64,000 bases of DNA from Rubellimicrobium thermophilum DSM 16684. GTDB taxonomy: Bacteria; Pseudomonadota; Alphaproteobacteria; Rhodobacterales; Rhodobacteraceae. Made by a program: the position numbers and the translations under genes. Below, piece by piece: positions 30,444 to 40,886 of this stretch. The notes beneath the pieces were generated by a model. The model had not been told where the DNA came from. It searched no databases and worked only from the letters and a program-made list of their open reading frames with translations. The number at the start of each line of letters is the position of its first letter. The stretch's first letter is position 1. The stretch is taken from positions 499,235-563,234 of the forward strand of contig NZ_KE557320.1 of assembly GCF_000442315.1 (NCBI RefSeq), written 5' to 3'.

Positions 30444-31835
30444 TCACTTCGGCCCCAGCATGTCCTCCGGACGCACGACGCGATCGAAGGTTTCCGCATC
30501 GACGAAGCCGAGGCGGATGGCCTCTTCGCGGAGCGTGGTGCCGTTCCTGTGGGCCGCCTTGGCGACTTCGGCCGCCTTGTCATAGCCGATGGTGGGGGCC
30601 AGCGCGGTGACCAGCATCAGCGATTCCCGCATCAGCCGGCTGATGCGCTCCTCGTCCGCCTCGATTCCGGCCACGCAGTGATCGGTGAAGGCGCGCGCCG
30701 CATCCCCCAGAAGCTGCATGGATTGCAGCACATTGTAGGCGATCATGGGCTTCATGACGTTCAGCTCGAACTGCCCCTGCGATCCGGCAATGCCCACGGC
30801 CGCATCGTTGCCCATGACATGGACGCAGACCATCGTGATGGCTTCGACCTGGGTCGGATTGACCTTGCCGGGCATGATGGACGAGCCGGGTTCGTTCTCG
30901 GGCAGGCGCAGTTCGCCCAGACCGCAGCGCGGGCCGGAGCCGAGCATGCGGATGTCATGGGCGATCTTGTAGATGCCTGCCGCTGCCCCGCGAATCGCGC
31001 CGGACAGCGCGACAAGCGCGTCATGCGTGGCAAGAGCCTCGAACTTGTTGGGGGCGGTGACAAAGGGCAGCCCCGTCATCTCCGCAAGGCGGCGGGCGAT
31101 CTCCTCGCCCCAGCCCTTGGGGCTGTTGAGACCTGTCCCCACCGCGGTCCCGCCCTGGGCGAGCTCGTAAACATCGGGCAGGGCGCGTTCGATCCGCTCG
31201 ATGGCCTTGCGGAGCTGATGGGCGTAGCCGCCGAATTCCTGCCCGAGCGTGAGGGGCGTGGCGTCCATTGTGTGGGTGCGGCCGATCTTGATGATATGGG
31301 CAAAGGCCGCAGCCTTGGCCTCCAGCGCGGCCAGCAGATGGCGCAGACCCGGCAGCAGGACATCCCGGGCCGTCATCGCCGCGGCAACATGCATCGCCGT
31401 CGGATAGGTGTCGTTCGAAGACTGCCCCATGTTGACATGGTCGTTCGGATGCACGGGGGATTTGGACCCCATCCTGCCGCCCAGCATCTCGATCGCGCGG
31501 TTCGCGATGACCTCATTGGCATTCATGTTGGTCTGGGTGCCGGATCCGGTCTGCCAGACGACAAGGGGGAAATGATCGTCGAGACGGCCTTCGGCTACCT
31601 CGCTTGCCGCGGCGATGATGGCATCGGCCACGGCCGGATCGAGCGCGCCCCTGGCCTTGTTGGCCTCTGCACAGGCCCGCTTGATCAGGCCGAGCGCCCG
31701 GATGATCGCCACGGGCTGCTTCTCCCAGCCGATGGGGAAATTCCGGATGGAGCGCTGGGTCTGTGCCCCCCAGTAGCGGTCAGCCGGCACCTCGATGGGG
31801 CCAAAGCTGTCGGTCTCGGTGCGGGTCGCGGTCAT
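30444..31835 (-). CDS. fumC: class II fumarate hydratase (fumarase C)
   Basis: FumC interconverts fumarate and malate in the TCA cycle without an iron-sulfur cluster. It has 463 residues, the family length. The superfamily signature [11 protein letters not shown] is at about 315-325, and the substrate-binding block [19 protein letters not shown] is at about 98-116. It starts a run of genes (fumC, DUF4169, RHH) read leftwards. Confidence 0.97.
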   Translation of the reverse strand: MTATRTETDSFGPIEVPADRYWGAQTQRSIRNFPIGWEKQPVAIIRALGLIKRACAEANKARGALDPAVADAIIAAASEVAEGRLDDHFPLVVWQTGSGTQTNMNANEVIANRAIEMLGGRMGSKSPVHPNDHVNMGQSSNDTYPTAMHVAAAMTARDVLLPGLRHLLAALEAKAAAFAHIIKIGRTHTMDATPLTLGQEFGGYAHQLRKAIERIERALPDVYELAQGGTAVGTGLNSPKGWGEEIARRLAEMTGLPFVTAPNKFEALATHDALVALSGAIRGAAAGIYKIAHDIRMLGSGPRCGLGELRLPENEPGSSIMPGKVNPTQVEAITMVCVHVMGNDAAVGIAGSQGQFELNVMKPMIAYNVLQSMQLLGDAARAFTDHCVAGIEADEERISRLMRESLMLVTALAPTIGYDKAAEVAKAAHRNGTTLREEAIRLGFVDAETFDRVVRPEDMLGPK

Positions 31836-31897
31836 GGCTCGTCCCCCTCGGTATGCCGTTGCATGCCGGATAGCGCGGGTTGCCGCCGGACGGAAGG

Positions 31898-32371
31898 CTA
31901 CTTGCGGAACTTGTCGAGGCTGACGATTTCTGCCTGGCCCCGGGGTTCGCCGCGACGCTCCTCGCGAGGAGAGGGTTCGGGCTCCGGCTCGGGAGCGGCA
32001 TGATGGGTGCTTGCCTGCGTCTCGAAGCGCAGGCCGAATTCGACTGACGGATCGACGAAGGTCTTGATCGCGTCATAGGGGACATACAGGGGTTCGGGGC
32101 TGTCGCCGAAATTGAGCGTGACGGAAAAGCCCTCTGCCGTCGCCTCCAGATCCTTGAACCAGTGCTGGAGGACGATGGTCATCTCGTTCGGATAGCGGTC
32201 TGAGAGCCAGTCGGCCAGCTCGACATCCGGGTGTTGCGTGTCGAAGGTGATGAAGAAGTGATGATTCCCGGGCAGCCCTTCTTCGGCCACCTGTGCCAGC
32301 ACGTCATGGATGAGGCCACGCATGGCCCGGTGCATGAGTGTGCCGTAGTCGATCGTGCGGCCTTGCGGCAT
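31898..32371 (-). CDS. sspB: SspB-family ClpXP adaptor (alphaproteobacterial type)
   Basis: SspB binds the ssrA tag and hands tagged proteins to the ClpXP protease. The 157-residue protein has the conserved core ([32 protein letters not shown] in two parts, then [14 protein letters not shown]). An acidic linker rich in Pro and Glu leads to a C-terminal ClpX-docking tail ([11 protein letters not shown]), the arrangement known in Caulobacter. It is 1.6 kb from the tmRNA gene that makes its substrates' tag. Confidence 0.88.
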   Translation of the reverse strand: MPQGRTIDYGTLMHRAMRGLIHDVLAQVAEEGLPGNHHFFITFDTQHPDVELADWLSDRYPNEMTIVLQHWFKDLEATAEGFSVTLNFGDSPEPLYVPYDAIKTFVDPSVEFGLRFETQASTHHAAPEPEPEPSPREERRGEPRGQAEIVSLDKFRK

Positions 32372-32434
32372 CGGAAAATCCCCCGGTAACCTTGCGGGGA
32401 ATCATAAGGCATTCGCCGGAAGTCGGAAGGGGTG

Positions 32435-33718
32435 TCAGCCGGCACCGGCCAGGTGAAGAAGGCCGGCCGCGGCCGAGACCATCATCAAGGTCGGGATCAT
32501 CGGCAGGCCGCGTATCAGCAGAAGCCAGCAGGCAAGCAGGACAAGACCGGTTGCCAGCGGCTGCAGGCTGCCGATGTCGGGCCAGGCCATCCGGATCGGG
32601 CCGGCCGTGACGGTTCCGACACTGCCGAAGGCCACATGGATGGCGAACAGGAAGGACAGGTTTGCGATGACGCCGACCACTGCGGCCATGATCGCGGCGA
32701 GGGCGCTTCGCAGCCGGGGCTGGGCATTCAGCCAGTCCACAAAGGGCGCGCCGGCCAGGATCCAGATGAAGCACGGGACGAAGGTCACCCACAGCGCCAT
32801 CAACCCGCCCATGGCGGCGAGCGAGGGACTTCCCTGGTTGAGACCGGCAAGGATGGCCACGAAGGTCGTGACAAGGATCAGGGGGCCAGGGGTTGTTTCG
32901 GCCAGTCCCAGCGCATCCATCAGTTGCGGGGTCGTGACCCAGCCGCGAATCTCGACCACCTCCTGGGCCAGATAGCCCAGAACGGCATAGGCGCCGCCGA
33001 AGGTCACGACCGCCAGCCGGGAATAGAAAAGGCCGATCTCCTGCAGCAGAGGCGAGTCTGTCAGCGTCGCCCACAGAACCGGCATCCACCAGAGGACCAG
33101 TCCCACTATCGTGATGATCGCCGCGAAGGTCACGGAAACAGGGCGGGCCGTCGGGAATGCGCGATCCGAGGTCGCAAGGAACCCGAAGAGGCCGGCAAGG
33201 AGGACGACAAGCGGAAAGGGCATGGCCAGGGCGACCAGGCCCAGGAAGGAAAGGGCTGCGATCAGCCGATCCCGGTGGGACCTCAGCGCCCGCCGCGTCA
33301 TTCCTGCGATGGCCCCCAGGACGATTGCGACCACCGTGGCCTTGATCCCGAGGAACATGGCCGCAACGAGGGGATGGCGGATCAGCGCGCCATAGGCGAA
33401 TGCGAGAAGGAAGATCATCGCGGCGCCCGGCAGCACGAACAGACCGCCCGCCACCAGACCGCCCCGGATGCCGCCCAGTCTCCATCCGGCATAGGTCGCA
33501 AGCTGCATCGCTTCGGGGCCGGGCAGCATCATGCAGAACGAGAGCGCACGCAGGAACTCCTCTTCCGCAAGCCAGCCGCGTCTGGCCACCAGCTCGCGAT
33601 GCATCAGGGCGATCTGTCCGGCCGGACCACCGAAGGAGACCATGCCGACATGCAGGAACAGGCGGGCGATTTCACCCAGACCGGGCGGCGTGCGCGGGAG
33701 GCCTGATTCGGTGGACAT
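32435..33718 (-). CDS. chrA: chromate transporter (ChrA family)
   Basis: This long-chain CHR protein of 427 residues has two homologous membrane halves. The half-motifs FGGPAGQIALMH (residue about 29) and FGGAYAVLGYLAQE (about 239) match the family, as does MLPGPEAMQLATYAGWRLGG. ChrA proteins export chromate in a sulfate-related fashion. Whether this one confers chromate resistance is not shown. It is monocistronic. Confidence 0.9.
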   Translation of the reverse strand: MSTESGLPRTPPGLGEIARLFLHVGMVSFGGPAGQIALMHRELVARRGWLAEEEFLRALSFCMMLPGPEAMQLATYAGWRLGGIRGGLVAGGLFVLPGAAMIFLLAFAYGALIRHPLVAAMFLGIKATVVAIVLGAIAGMTRRALRSHRDRLIAALSFLGLVALAMPFPLVVLLAGLFGFLATSDRAFPTARPVSVTFAAIITIVGLVLWWMPVLWATLTDSPLLQEIGLFYSRLAVVTFGGAYAVLGYLAQEVVEIRGWVTTPQLMDALGLAETTPGPLILVTTFVAILAGLNQGSPSLAAMGGLMALWVTFVPCFIWILAGAPFVDWLNAQPRLRSALAAIMAAVVGVIANLSFLFAIHVAFGSVGTVTAGPIRMAWPDIGSLQPLATGLVLLACWLLLIRGLPMIPTLMMVSAAAGLLHLAGAG

Positions 33719-34019
33719 GGAACCCTGTCATCCTCATCGGTCTGTGGGCAGGGGAAGAAGAAACAGGCGGATCAGAGGGACAACAGGGGCCGCCGGATGG
33801 CAGGGCTTCCCGATCGGACTTCCGATCTGGCAGGAAATCTGGCAGGGGCAGGCCGCGTGGCCGGAGGGCGCCGGGCTGGCAACCCGGCATGTCACGACGG
33901 CAAGGGACGGCATCGATTCCCGAGCCCCATGTTCCGATGATGCAGCATGTGATGCAGCATGCGGGGATCGCCAGGGAAGGGAAATCGGAAGGGAAGGGAG
34001 TGCAGGCTTCTGTTGCCAG
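33719..34019. other. intergenic region between chrA and ssrA with a 12-bp tandem repeat
   Basis: No gene is supported here. TGATGCAGCATG is repeated twice without a gap at 33938-33961. A short inverted repeat (GATCGGA/…CCGATC) lies near 33812. The region should hold the chrA promoter, but no convincing match was seen. Confidence 0.4.
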
Positions 34020-34330
34020 GTGCCTGCGAACCCCGCCTGAGGGGCTTAATCCCCAGGACTTTGGCTCAGGTCTCTACCGCCGAATCAGGCGGCGAGGGCC
34101 ATCGCCGGAGCACGGTTGTCGTTGGCAACTATGCAGTTTGCACCGATAACGGTGGTCGCTCACCGGGACAAAGCCACGCCTTTACACGTTCGTCGATCCT
34201 GTTTCGGCCCCCTGGTCCCCCCAACGAGAGGCATCTGGTGGAGCCGCCGGGTACCGCCCCCGGGTCCGATCCGCTTATTCCGCGCGCGTTTATGCCCATA
34301 GTCCGGTTGCCCGGACAGCCGGAACATAGG
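34020..34330 (-). ncRNA. ssrA: permuted two-piece tmRNA (alpha type)
   Basis: tmRNA rescues stalled ribosomes and adds a degradation tag. Read leftwards, an acceptor piece comes first and ends CGGCTCCACCA at 34236. A 24-nt spacer (34212-34235) follows, then the coding piece begins GGGGCCGAAAC at 34211. The first seven bases of the coding piece pair with CGGCTCC of the acceptor piece (one G-U), rebuilding the acceptor stem. The tag ANDNRAPAMALAA is encoded at 34126-34088 and followed by TGA (34087-34085). A GNRA-capped hairpin (GTCCGG-GCAA-CCGGAC) lies in the acceptor piece and GC hairpins follow the tag. The outer ends are estimates. Confidence 0.93.
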
Positions 34331-34414
34331 ATGTCGGGGCGGCTCGCACAAGGGTCCGTCCCTCGACCCGGGCCGGGCGAGCCGCGATGGGGGGCAGCGC
34401 TGTTCCCGGTCGGA

Positions 34415-35062
34415 TCAGCGGGCCGGGCGCAGGGACGATGCCTCTCGCGCGAGCTGGCGGATCCTGTCCCAGTCCCCGGCGCGCACCCGGTCGTCCGGCG
34501 CCACCCAGGAGCCGCCGACACACAGCACATTCGACAGGGCAAGATAGCTGGCCGCATTGTCGGGGCCGATTCCGCCCGTTGGGCAGAACCGGACCCTCGG
34601 CAGCGGCCCGGCCCAGGCCCGCAAGGTGGCCGGGCCTCCGTTCGCCTCGGCGGGAAAGAACTTCTGGACCGTATATCCCCGCTCGAGCAGGGCCATGGAT
34701 TCGGACGGGGTGGCGGCGCCCGGCAGGAGGGGCAGGTCATGCGCTTCGCAGGCCTCGATCAGGCGCGGCGTGGCGCCAGGCGAAACGCCGAAGGCGGCAC
34801 CGGCTTCCTTGGCGGCGACGACATCTGCCTCTGTCAGAAGCGTGCCAGCGCCGACGACTCCTCCCTCGATCTGCGCCATCGCCCGGATGGCCTCCAGGGC
34901 GGCAGGGGTGCGAAGCGTGATTTCCAGCACCGGGAGGCCTCCCTCAATCAGGGCACGGGCAAGGCCGGGCGCATGACTGGCGTCCCGGATCACCAGCACG
35001 GGGATCACGGGGGCCAGTCCGCAGACCCGTGCGACCAGTTCGGATGCCTGTTCAGGCGTCAT
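34415..35062 (-). CDS. eda: 2-dehydro-3-deoxy-phosphogluconate aldolase (KDPG aldolase)
   Basis: Eda cleaves KDPG to pyruvate and glyceraldehyde 3-phosphate, the last step of the Entner-Doudoroff pathway. It has 215 residues from the ATG at 35062. The Schiff-base lysine is K134 in VQKFFPAE, with E47 in LEITLRT as the general acid/base. The long frame upstream belongs to edd. It lies 25 bp after edd in the same operon. Confidence 0.96.
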   Translation of the reverse strand: MTPEQASELVARVCGLAPVIPVLVIRDASHAPGLARALIEGGLPVLEITLRTPAALEAIRAMAQIEGGVVGAGTLLTEADVVAAKEAGAAFGVSPGATPRLIEACEAHDLPLLPGAATPSESMALLERGYTVQKFFPAEANGGPATLRAWAGPLPRVRFCPTGGIGPDNAASYLALSNVLCVGGSWVAPDDRVRAGDWDRIRQLAREASSLRPAR

Positions 35063-35087
35063 GCTGCCATCTCCATGTCTGTGGTCA

Positions 35088-36890
<1,803 letters not shown>

Positions 36891-36932
36891 CGGGCCTCTC
36901 CTTCCTGGCTGCATGTCCTGCATAACAGAATC

Positions 36933-36946
36933 TGTTAGCGCTAACA
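36933..36946 (-). promoter_or_regulatory. GntR/LacI-family operator for edd-eda
   Basis: TGTTAGCGCTAACA is a perfect 14-bp palindrome with the central CG typical of LacI-family sites, and it closely resembles the E. coli GntR gluconate operator. A possible -10 (TGTTAT) follows it on the minus strand. The regulator gene is not in the window. Confidence 0.65.
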
Positions 36947-37039
36947 ACTCCTCCCCACGCGTTCCCGCCCCGGTCCCCGGATCGGTCGTCGGCGACAGGG
37001 CTTCCGGTCGGCTGGGCCGGAGGATAAGGCTGCGCCATC

Positions 37040-38242
37040 ATGGTCGCCCTGCGCTCGGATCCGCCTTATCCCGTCGTCCGCCTCTCTCCCCGGGCCGAAG
37101 CCCGGGCGATCCGTCACGGCTTTCCCTGGGTCTATGCTGGCGAGCTGGTGATGGATCGCCGGACCGCGTCGCTGGCGCCGGGTGCGCTGGCGGTGCTCGA
37201 GGATGCCGAACGGCGGCCGATGGGCGTCGTGACGGTCAATCCCGCCAGCCGGATCCTCTGTCGCGTTCTCGACAACGACCCTGGCGCCGTCATCGATGAG
37301 GACTGGATCGCCGTCCGCCTGGCCCGGGCCCTGACGCTCCGCCAGAGCCTGTTCGATGCGCCCTTCTATCGCCTGGTCCATGCCGAGGCCGACGGTCTGC
37401 CCGGCGTGGTGATCGATCGCATGGGGGATCTGGCCGTCATCCAGCCCAATGCCGCCTGGGCCGAGAACCATCTGCCCGCGATCGCGAACGCCCTGGTCCG
37501 GGTGACGGGCGTGACGCGCATCGTCAAGAACGGATCGGGCCGCACGCGCGCCCTCGAAGGACTGACCGAGGAGACCCACATGGTCCGGGGCGAGGCCCCG
37601 GATGGCCCGGTCCCGGTGCCGATGAACGGGGCCATCTATCTTGCGGATGTTCTGGGGGGACAGAAGACCGGGCTGTTCTACGATCAGCGGTTCAATCACG
37701 CTCTTGCCAGCCGTCTTGCCGCCGGCGGCCGCGTTCTCGATGTCTTCTGTCATGTCGGCGGCTTCGGGCTTGCCGCGTTGGCTGGCGGCGCGCGCGAAGC
37801 CCTGCTCGTCGATTCCTCGGCCGCGGCCCTGGCCCTGGCCGAGCAGGGCGCCGAGCGGATGGGTCGGCGCGTTACGACACGGCGGGGGGATGCCTTCGCC
37901 GTCATGGAGGACCTTGCGGCAGCGGGAGAGCAGTTCGACCTCGTCGTCTGCGATCCGCCTGCCTTCGCCCCTTCGAAGGCGGCGCTCGATGCGGGGCTGC
38001 GTGCCTATGAACGCGTGGCCCGGCTTGCCGCGCCGCTGGTCCGCGAGGGCGGGATCCTCGTGCTGTGTTCCTGCTCCCATGCGGCCGATCTGGCCCGGTT
38101 CCGGGCAGCCTGTGCCCGCGGCATCGGGCGGGCCGGTCGGCGGGGCCCGGTGATCCATACCGGCTTTGCCGGGCCGGATCACCCGATTCTGCCGCATCTG
38201 ACCGAACAGGGTTACCTCAAGGCCCTGTTCTTCAGACTGTGA
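37040..38242 (+). CDS. class I SAM-dependent rRNA methyltransferase, RlmI-like
   Basis: The 400-residue protein has an N-terminal PUA-like RNA-binding domain (residues about 8-80, HGFPWVYAGEL). An RlmI-type methyltransferase domain follows, with SAM motif I at DVFCHVGGFGLAAL and the catalytic-site motif CDPPAF near 315. The family methylates a cytosine in 23S rRNA at C5. It is divergent from edd. The stop overlaps the start of the PIN gene (GTGA), so the pair is coupled. Exact target is not certain. Confidence 0.85.
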   Translation: MVALRSDPPYPVVRLSPRAEARAIRHGFPWVYAGELVMDRRTASLAPGALAVLEDAERRPMGVVTVNPASRILCRVLDNDPGAVIDEDWIAVRLARALTLRQSLFDAPFYRLVHAEADGLPGVVIDRMGDLAVIQPNAAWAENHLPAIANALVRVTGVTRIVKNGSGRTRALEGLTEETHMVRGEAPDGPVPVPMNGAIYLADVLGGQKTGLFYDQRFNHALASRLAAGGRVLDVFCHVGGFGLAALAGGAREALLVDSSAAALALAEQGAERMGRRVTTRRGDAFAVMEDLAAAGEQFDLVVCDPPAFAPSKAALDAGLRAYERVARLAAPLVREGGILVLCSCSHAADLARFRAACARGIGRAGRRGPVIHTGFAGPDHPILPHLTEQGYLKALFFRL

Positions 38243-38790
38243 AGGTCTTCCTCGACGCCTGCGTCCTCTACCCGACGGTCCTGCGCGAGATCCTGCTGGG
38301 CTGCGCGGCCCGGCAGCTTTTCACTCCGCTCTGGTCGGACCGGGTGCTGGAGGAATGGGCCCGGGCGGCGGCACGGCTCGGCCCGGCTGCGGAAGAGCTG
38401 GCGCGCAGCGAGATCGCCGCAGCCCGGCGGATGTTTCCGGCCGCCGAAGTGACCCGCTTCGGAGGCCTGGAGCGGCGCCTGTGGTTGCCCGATCCGGGGG
38501 ATGTCCATGTCCTGGCGGCAGCCGTCGCAGGTTCGGCCGATGCCATCCTGACCTGGAATGCCATGGATTTTCCCCGCGGCCTTCTGGCGGAAGAAGGGCT
38601 GATGCGCCTCGATCCGGATCATTTCCTCGTCGGTCTGGCCGAAAGCGCGCCTGCCGATGTGAGCGCTGTTGTCGCAGCCTCCGTCCGCGAGGCGACGCGC
38701 CTGTCGGGTGAGGAATGGACGGCAGGCCGGCTCCTGAGAAAGGCCCGGCTGCCGCGGCTGGCCAGGACGCTGACGCGGATCAGCGGATGA
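38239..38790 (+). CDS. PIN-domain ribonuclease-like protein, no partner antitoxin
   Basis: The 183-residue protein starts at a GTG that overlaps the methyltransferase stop. It has PIN-fold acidic residues in order: D6 (VFLDACVLYP), E38/E39, D88 (PDPGDVHVLAAA) and D110 (ILTWNAMDFP). PIN domains are metal-dependent ribonucleases and often VapC toxins. Here there is no small antitoxin gene on either side; the upstream partner is an rRNA methyltransferase. The last about 70 residues are a helical extension unlike typical VapC. A housekeeping RNA-processing role is possible. Confidence 0.75.
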   Translation: MKVFLDACVLYPTVLREILLGCAARQLFTPLWSDRVLEEWARAAARLGPAAEELARSEIAAARRMFPAAEVTRFGGLERRLWLPDPGDVHVLAAAVAGSADAILTWNAMDFPRGLLAEEGLMRLDPDHFLVGLAESAPADVSAVVAASVREATRLSGEEWTAGRLLRKARLPRLARTLTRISG

Positions 38791-39367
38791 GCCGCAGCCT
38801 GTTGCCCGCGATCTCGATGCGATCAAAGCGGGCGAGATAGCCCATCCCCAGCAGCGAGGCATCAAGTTGTCCGTCCGTGACCACGGCCGGCACAGTCTCG
38901 TCCACGATTCCCTCCAGATCCATCCGGGCCAGCGTGATCCGCGCCGTTCGGACCGGGCCGTTCGCCGTCATGGCGGCACCCGCAAATGACAGCGATTCCG
39001 GGTCTATCCCCGCCGCCTCGGCATCGCGCCGGGACAGCACGATGTCCGTGGCCCCGGTATCGACCGTGAACATGACAGGGGAACCGTTGACCAGAATCCG
39101 CACCTGGTAATGCCCGTCCGGCCCGAGGGGGATTTCCACGATGCGCCCCGTCGTCGAGCTCAGGACCTGCTGGCGGGGCACGACCGTCGAACGGATCTCC
39201 GGCCACAGGCCGATGATGGCGATCACGCCCAGAAAGATCAGCACCCAGATCGTGGCCTGCTGCAGCAGGCGAGAGGCGGAAGGACGTGCGGAGGTCAGGA
39301 ACCATCCCCCGACCGCCACCATCAGGAGGAGGAGATAGAGCAGATGGCCAAGGCTTTCTCCGGTCAT
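38780..39367 (-). CDS. membrane-anchored retropepsin-like aspartic protease (TIGR02281-like)
   Basis: The 195-residue protein has two N-terminal membrane segments (about 9-24 and 40-55) and a periplasmic single-domain aspartic protease with the active site VDTGATDIVLS (D103-T-G). A second typical block is LDASLLGMGYLARFDRIEI. Such proteins are widespread in alphaproteobacteria and of unknown substrate. Its 3' end overlaps the PIN gene by 11 bp on the opposite strand. Confidence 0.85.
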   Translation of the reverse strand: MTGESLGHLLYLLLLMVAVGGWFLTSARPSASRLLQQATIWVLIFLGVIAIIGLWPEIRSTVVPRQQVLSSTTGRIVEIPLGPDGHYQVRILVNGSPVMFTVDTGATDIVLSRRDAEAAGIDPESLSFAGAAMTANGPVRTARITLARMDLEGIVDETVPAVVTDGQLDASLLGMGYLARFDRIEIAGNRLRLIR

Positions 39368-39704
39368 GCCTTGCCATGTAGGCGGCCCGCCGTCCCATGT
39401 CAGGGGCAGGCTCCCGATCTGCCTGCGATGGCCGACCGGTGCCGGTCCGGGCTGGTGCCGGTCCGGGCTGGTGCCGATGCGGCAGGGGATGATGCACGGA
39501 GGGCATATCGGTCCGGCTGAAGGGGATGCCGGGATGAGTCGGATGCCTCGATTCAGGCGGGCAGGGGGTGTTCCGACCCGATTCGCCGTTCCCCGTTTGT
39601 CCGGCTGGCGCCATGCGGTGCCTTGGTCTATCCTGATGGCAGAGCCAGGTCATCCCTGGCCGAGATCCGGGCGAACCGGACGGCTTGAGGCAGAGGCAAA
39701 CTCC
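39368..39704. other. intergenic region upstream of ftsW with a 16-bp tandem repeat
   Basis: This 337-bp stretch divides the protease gene from the divergent dcw cluster. TGCCGGTCCGGGCTGG is repeated twice at 39441-39472. It must contain the promoter for ftsW, because murD and the earlier dcw genes are absent upstream, but no clear -35/-10 pair was found. Confidence 0.45.
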
Positions 39705-40886
39705 ATGACGGATCTGGTCCATGGGACGATCCCCGTGCGCGCGGGCGATCCGATCCTTCCCCGGTGGTGGCGGACGCTGGACAAGGCGTCGCTGGGTTGC
39801 GTCCTCGGGCTTTTCGGGATCGGGCTTCTGCTGGGGCTGGCAGCCTCGCCGCCGCTGGCTGCACGCAACGGTCTCGAACCCTTTCACTATGTCGAGCGGC
39901 AGGCCTTCTTCGGGGCGATAGCCCTGGTCGTCATGCTGGCTGTCTCGATGCTCGAACCCCGGCAGGTGCGGCGGCTTGGCGTGCTGGGCTTTGCGGCCAG
40001 CTTTGTCGCGCTGCTTCTGCTGCCCTTCTTCGGGACGGATTTCGGCAAGGGCGCCGTCCGCTGGTATTCCCTCGGCTTTGCCTCCTTCCAGCCCTCCGAA
40101 TTCCTCAAGCCGGGTTTCGTGGTTCTCAGCGCCTGGCTGATGGCGGCCGCGCATGAGAAGAACGGACCTCCGGGACGGTTGTGGTCCTTCGTCCTCGCGG
40201 TTCTGGTGGTGTCGCTGCTGGCCCTCCAGCCGGATTTCGGTCAGGCCGCGCTGGTGCTGTTCTCCTGGGGGGTCCTCTACTTCGTGGCCGGGGCCCCGAT
40301 GACCTTGCTGATGATCCTGGCCGGGTGCGTGGCCTTTGCGGGAACCGTCGCCTACGAGAAGTCCGAGCATTTCGCCCGCCGGATCGACGGGTTCCTGTCG
40401 CCCGAGGTGGACCCGAGAACCCAGCTCGGCTACGCGACCAACGCGATCCGCGAAGGGGGATTCTTCGGTGTGGGCGTGGGCGGGGGCGAGGTGAAATGGT
40501 CCCTGCCGGACGCCCATACCGATTTCATCATTGCCGTGGCGGCCGAGGAATACGGCCTGATCCTGGTGGTATGCATCATTGGGCTCTATGCGACAGTCGT
40601 CATCGGTTCGCTGCTGCGCCTTTCGCGCGAGCGGGATCCCTTCATCCGTCTGGCCGGAACCGGACTGGCCTGTGTCTTCGGGGTGCAGGCCATGATCAAC
40701 ATGGGCGTCGCGGTCCGCCTCCTTCCGGCCAAGGGGATGACGCTGCCCTTCGTCAGCTATGGCGGTTCCTCCCTGATTGCCGGAGGCATCGCCATGGGCA
40801 TGCTTCTGGCGATGACGCGCAGCCGCCCGCAAGGCCAGATGGGCGACATCCTGGGGGCAAGGCGCCGGCTGGGGGCGGACGCATGA
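39705..40886 (+). CDS. ftsW: septal peptidoglycan glycosyltransferase FtsW
   Basis: FtsW is the SEDS-family polymerase that makes septal peptidoglycan with FtsI. It has 393 residues from the ATG at 39705; the frame extends upstream but without conservation. About ten membrane segments are visible. SEDS motifs include GKGAVRWYSLGFASFQPSEFLKP (in two parts, near 110-132) and the C-terminal KGMTLPFVSYGGSS. It is the first gene of this dcw segment. The stop overlaps the murG start (ATGA). Confidence 0.95.
   Translation: MTDLVHGTIPVRAGDPILPRWWRTLDKASLGCVLGLFGIGLLLGLAASPPLAARNGLEPFHYVERQAFFGAIALVVMLAVSMLEPRQVRRLGVLGFAASFVALLLLPFFGTDFGKGAVRWYSLGFASFQPSEFLKPGFVVLSAWLMAAAHEKNGPPGRLWSFVLAVLVVSLLALQPDFGQAALVLFSWGVLYFVAGAPMTLLMILAGCVAFAGTVAYEKSEHFARRIDGFLSPEVDPRTQLGYATNAIREGGFFGVGVGGGEVKWSLPDAHTDFIIAVAAEEYGLILVVCIIGLYATVVIGSLLRLSRERDPFIRLAGTGLACVFGVQAMINMGVAVRLLPAKGMTLPFVSYGGSSLIAGGIAMGMLLAMTRSRPQGQMGDILGARRRLGADA

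Noticed and set aside
38239..38790. VapBC toxin-antitoxin locus
   Set aside because: A PIN protein is present but no antitoxin gene flanks it, and it is coupled to a methyltransferase.
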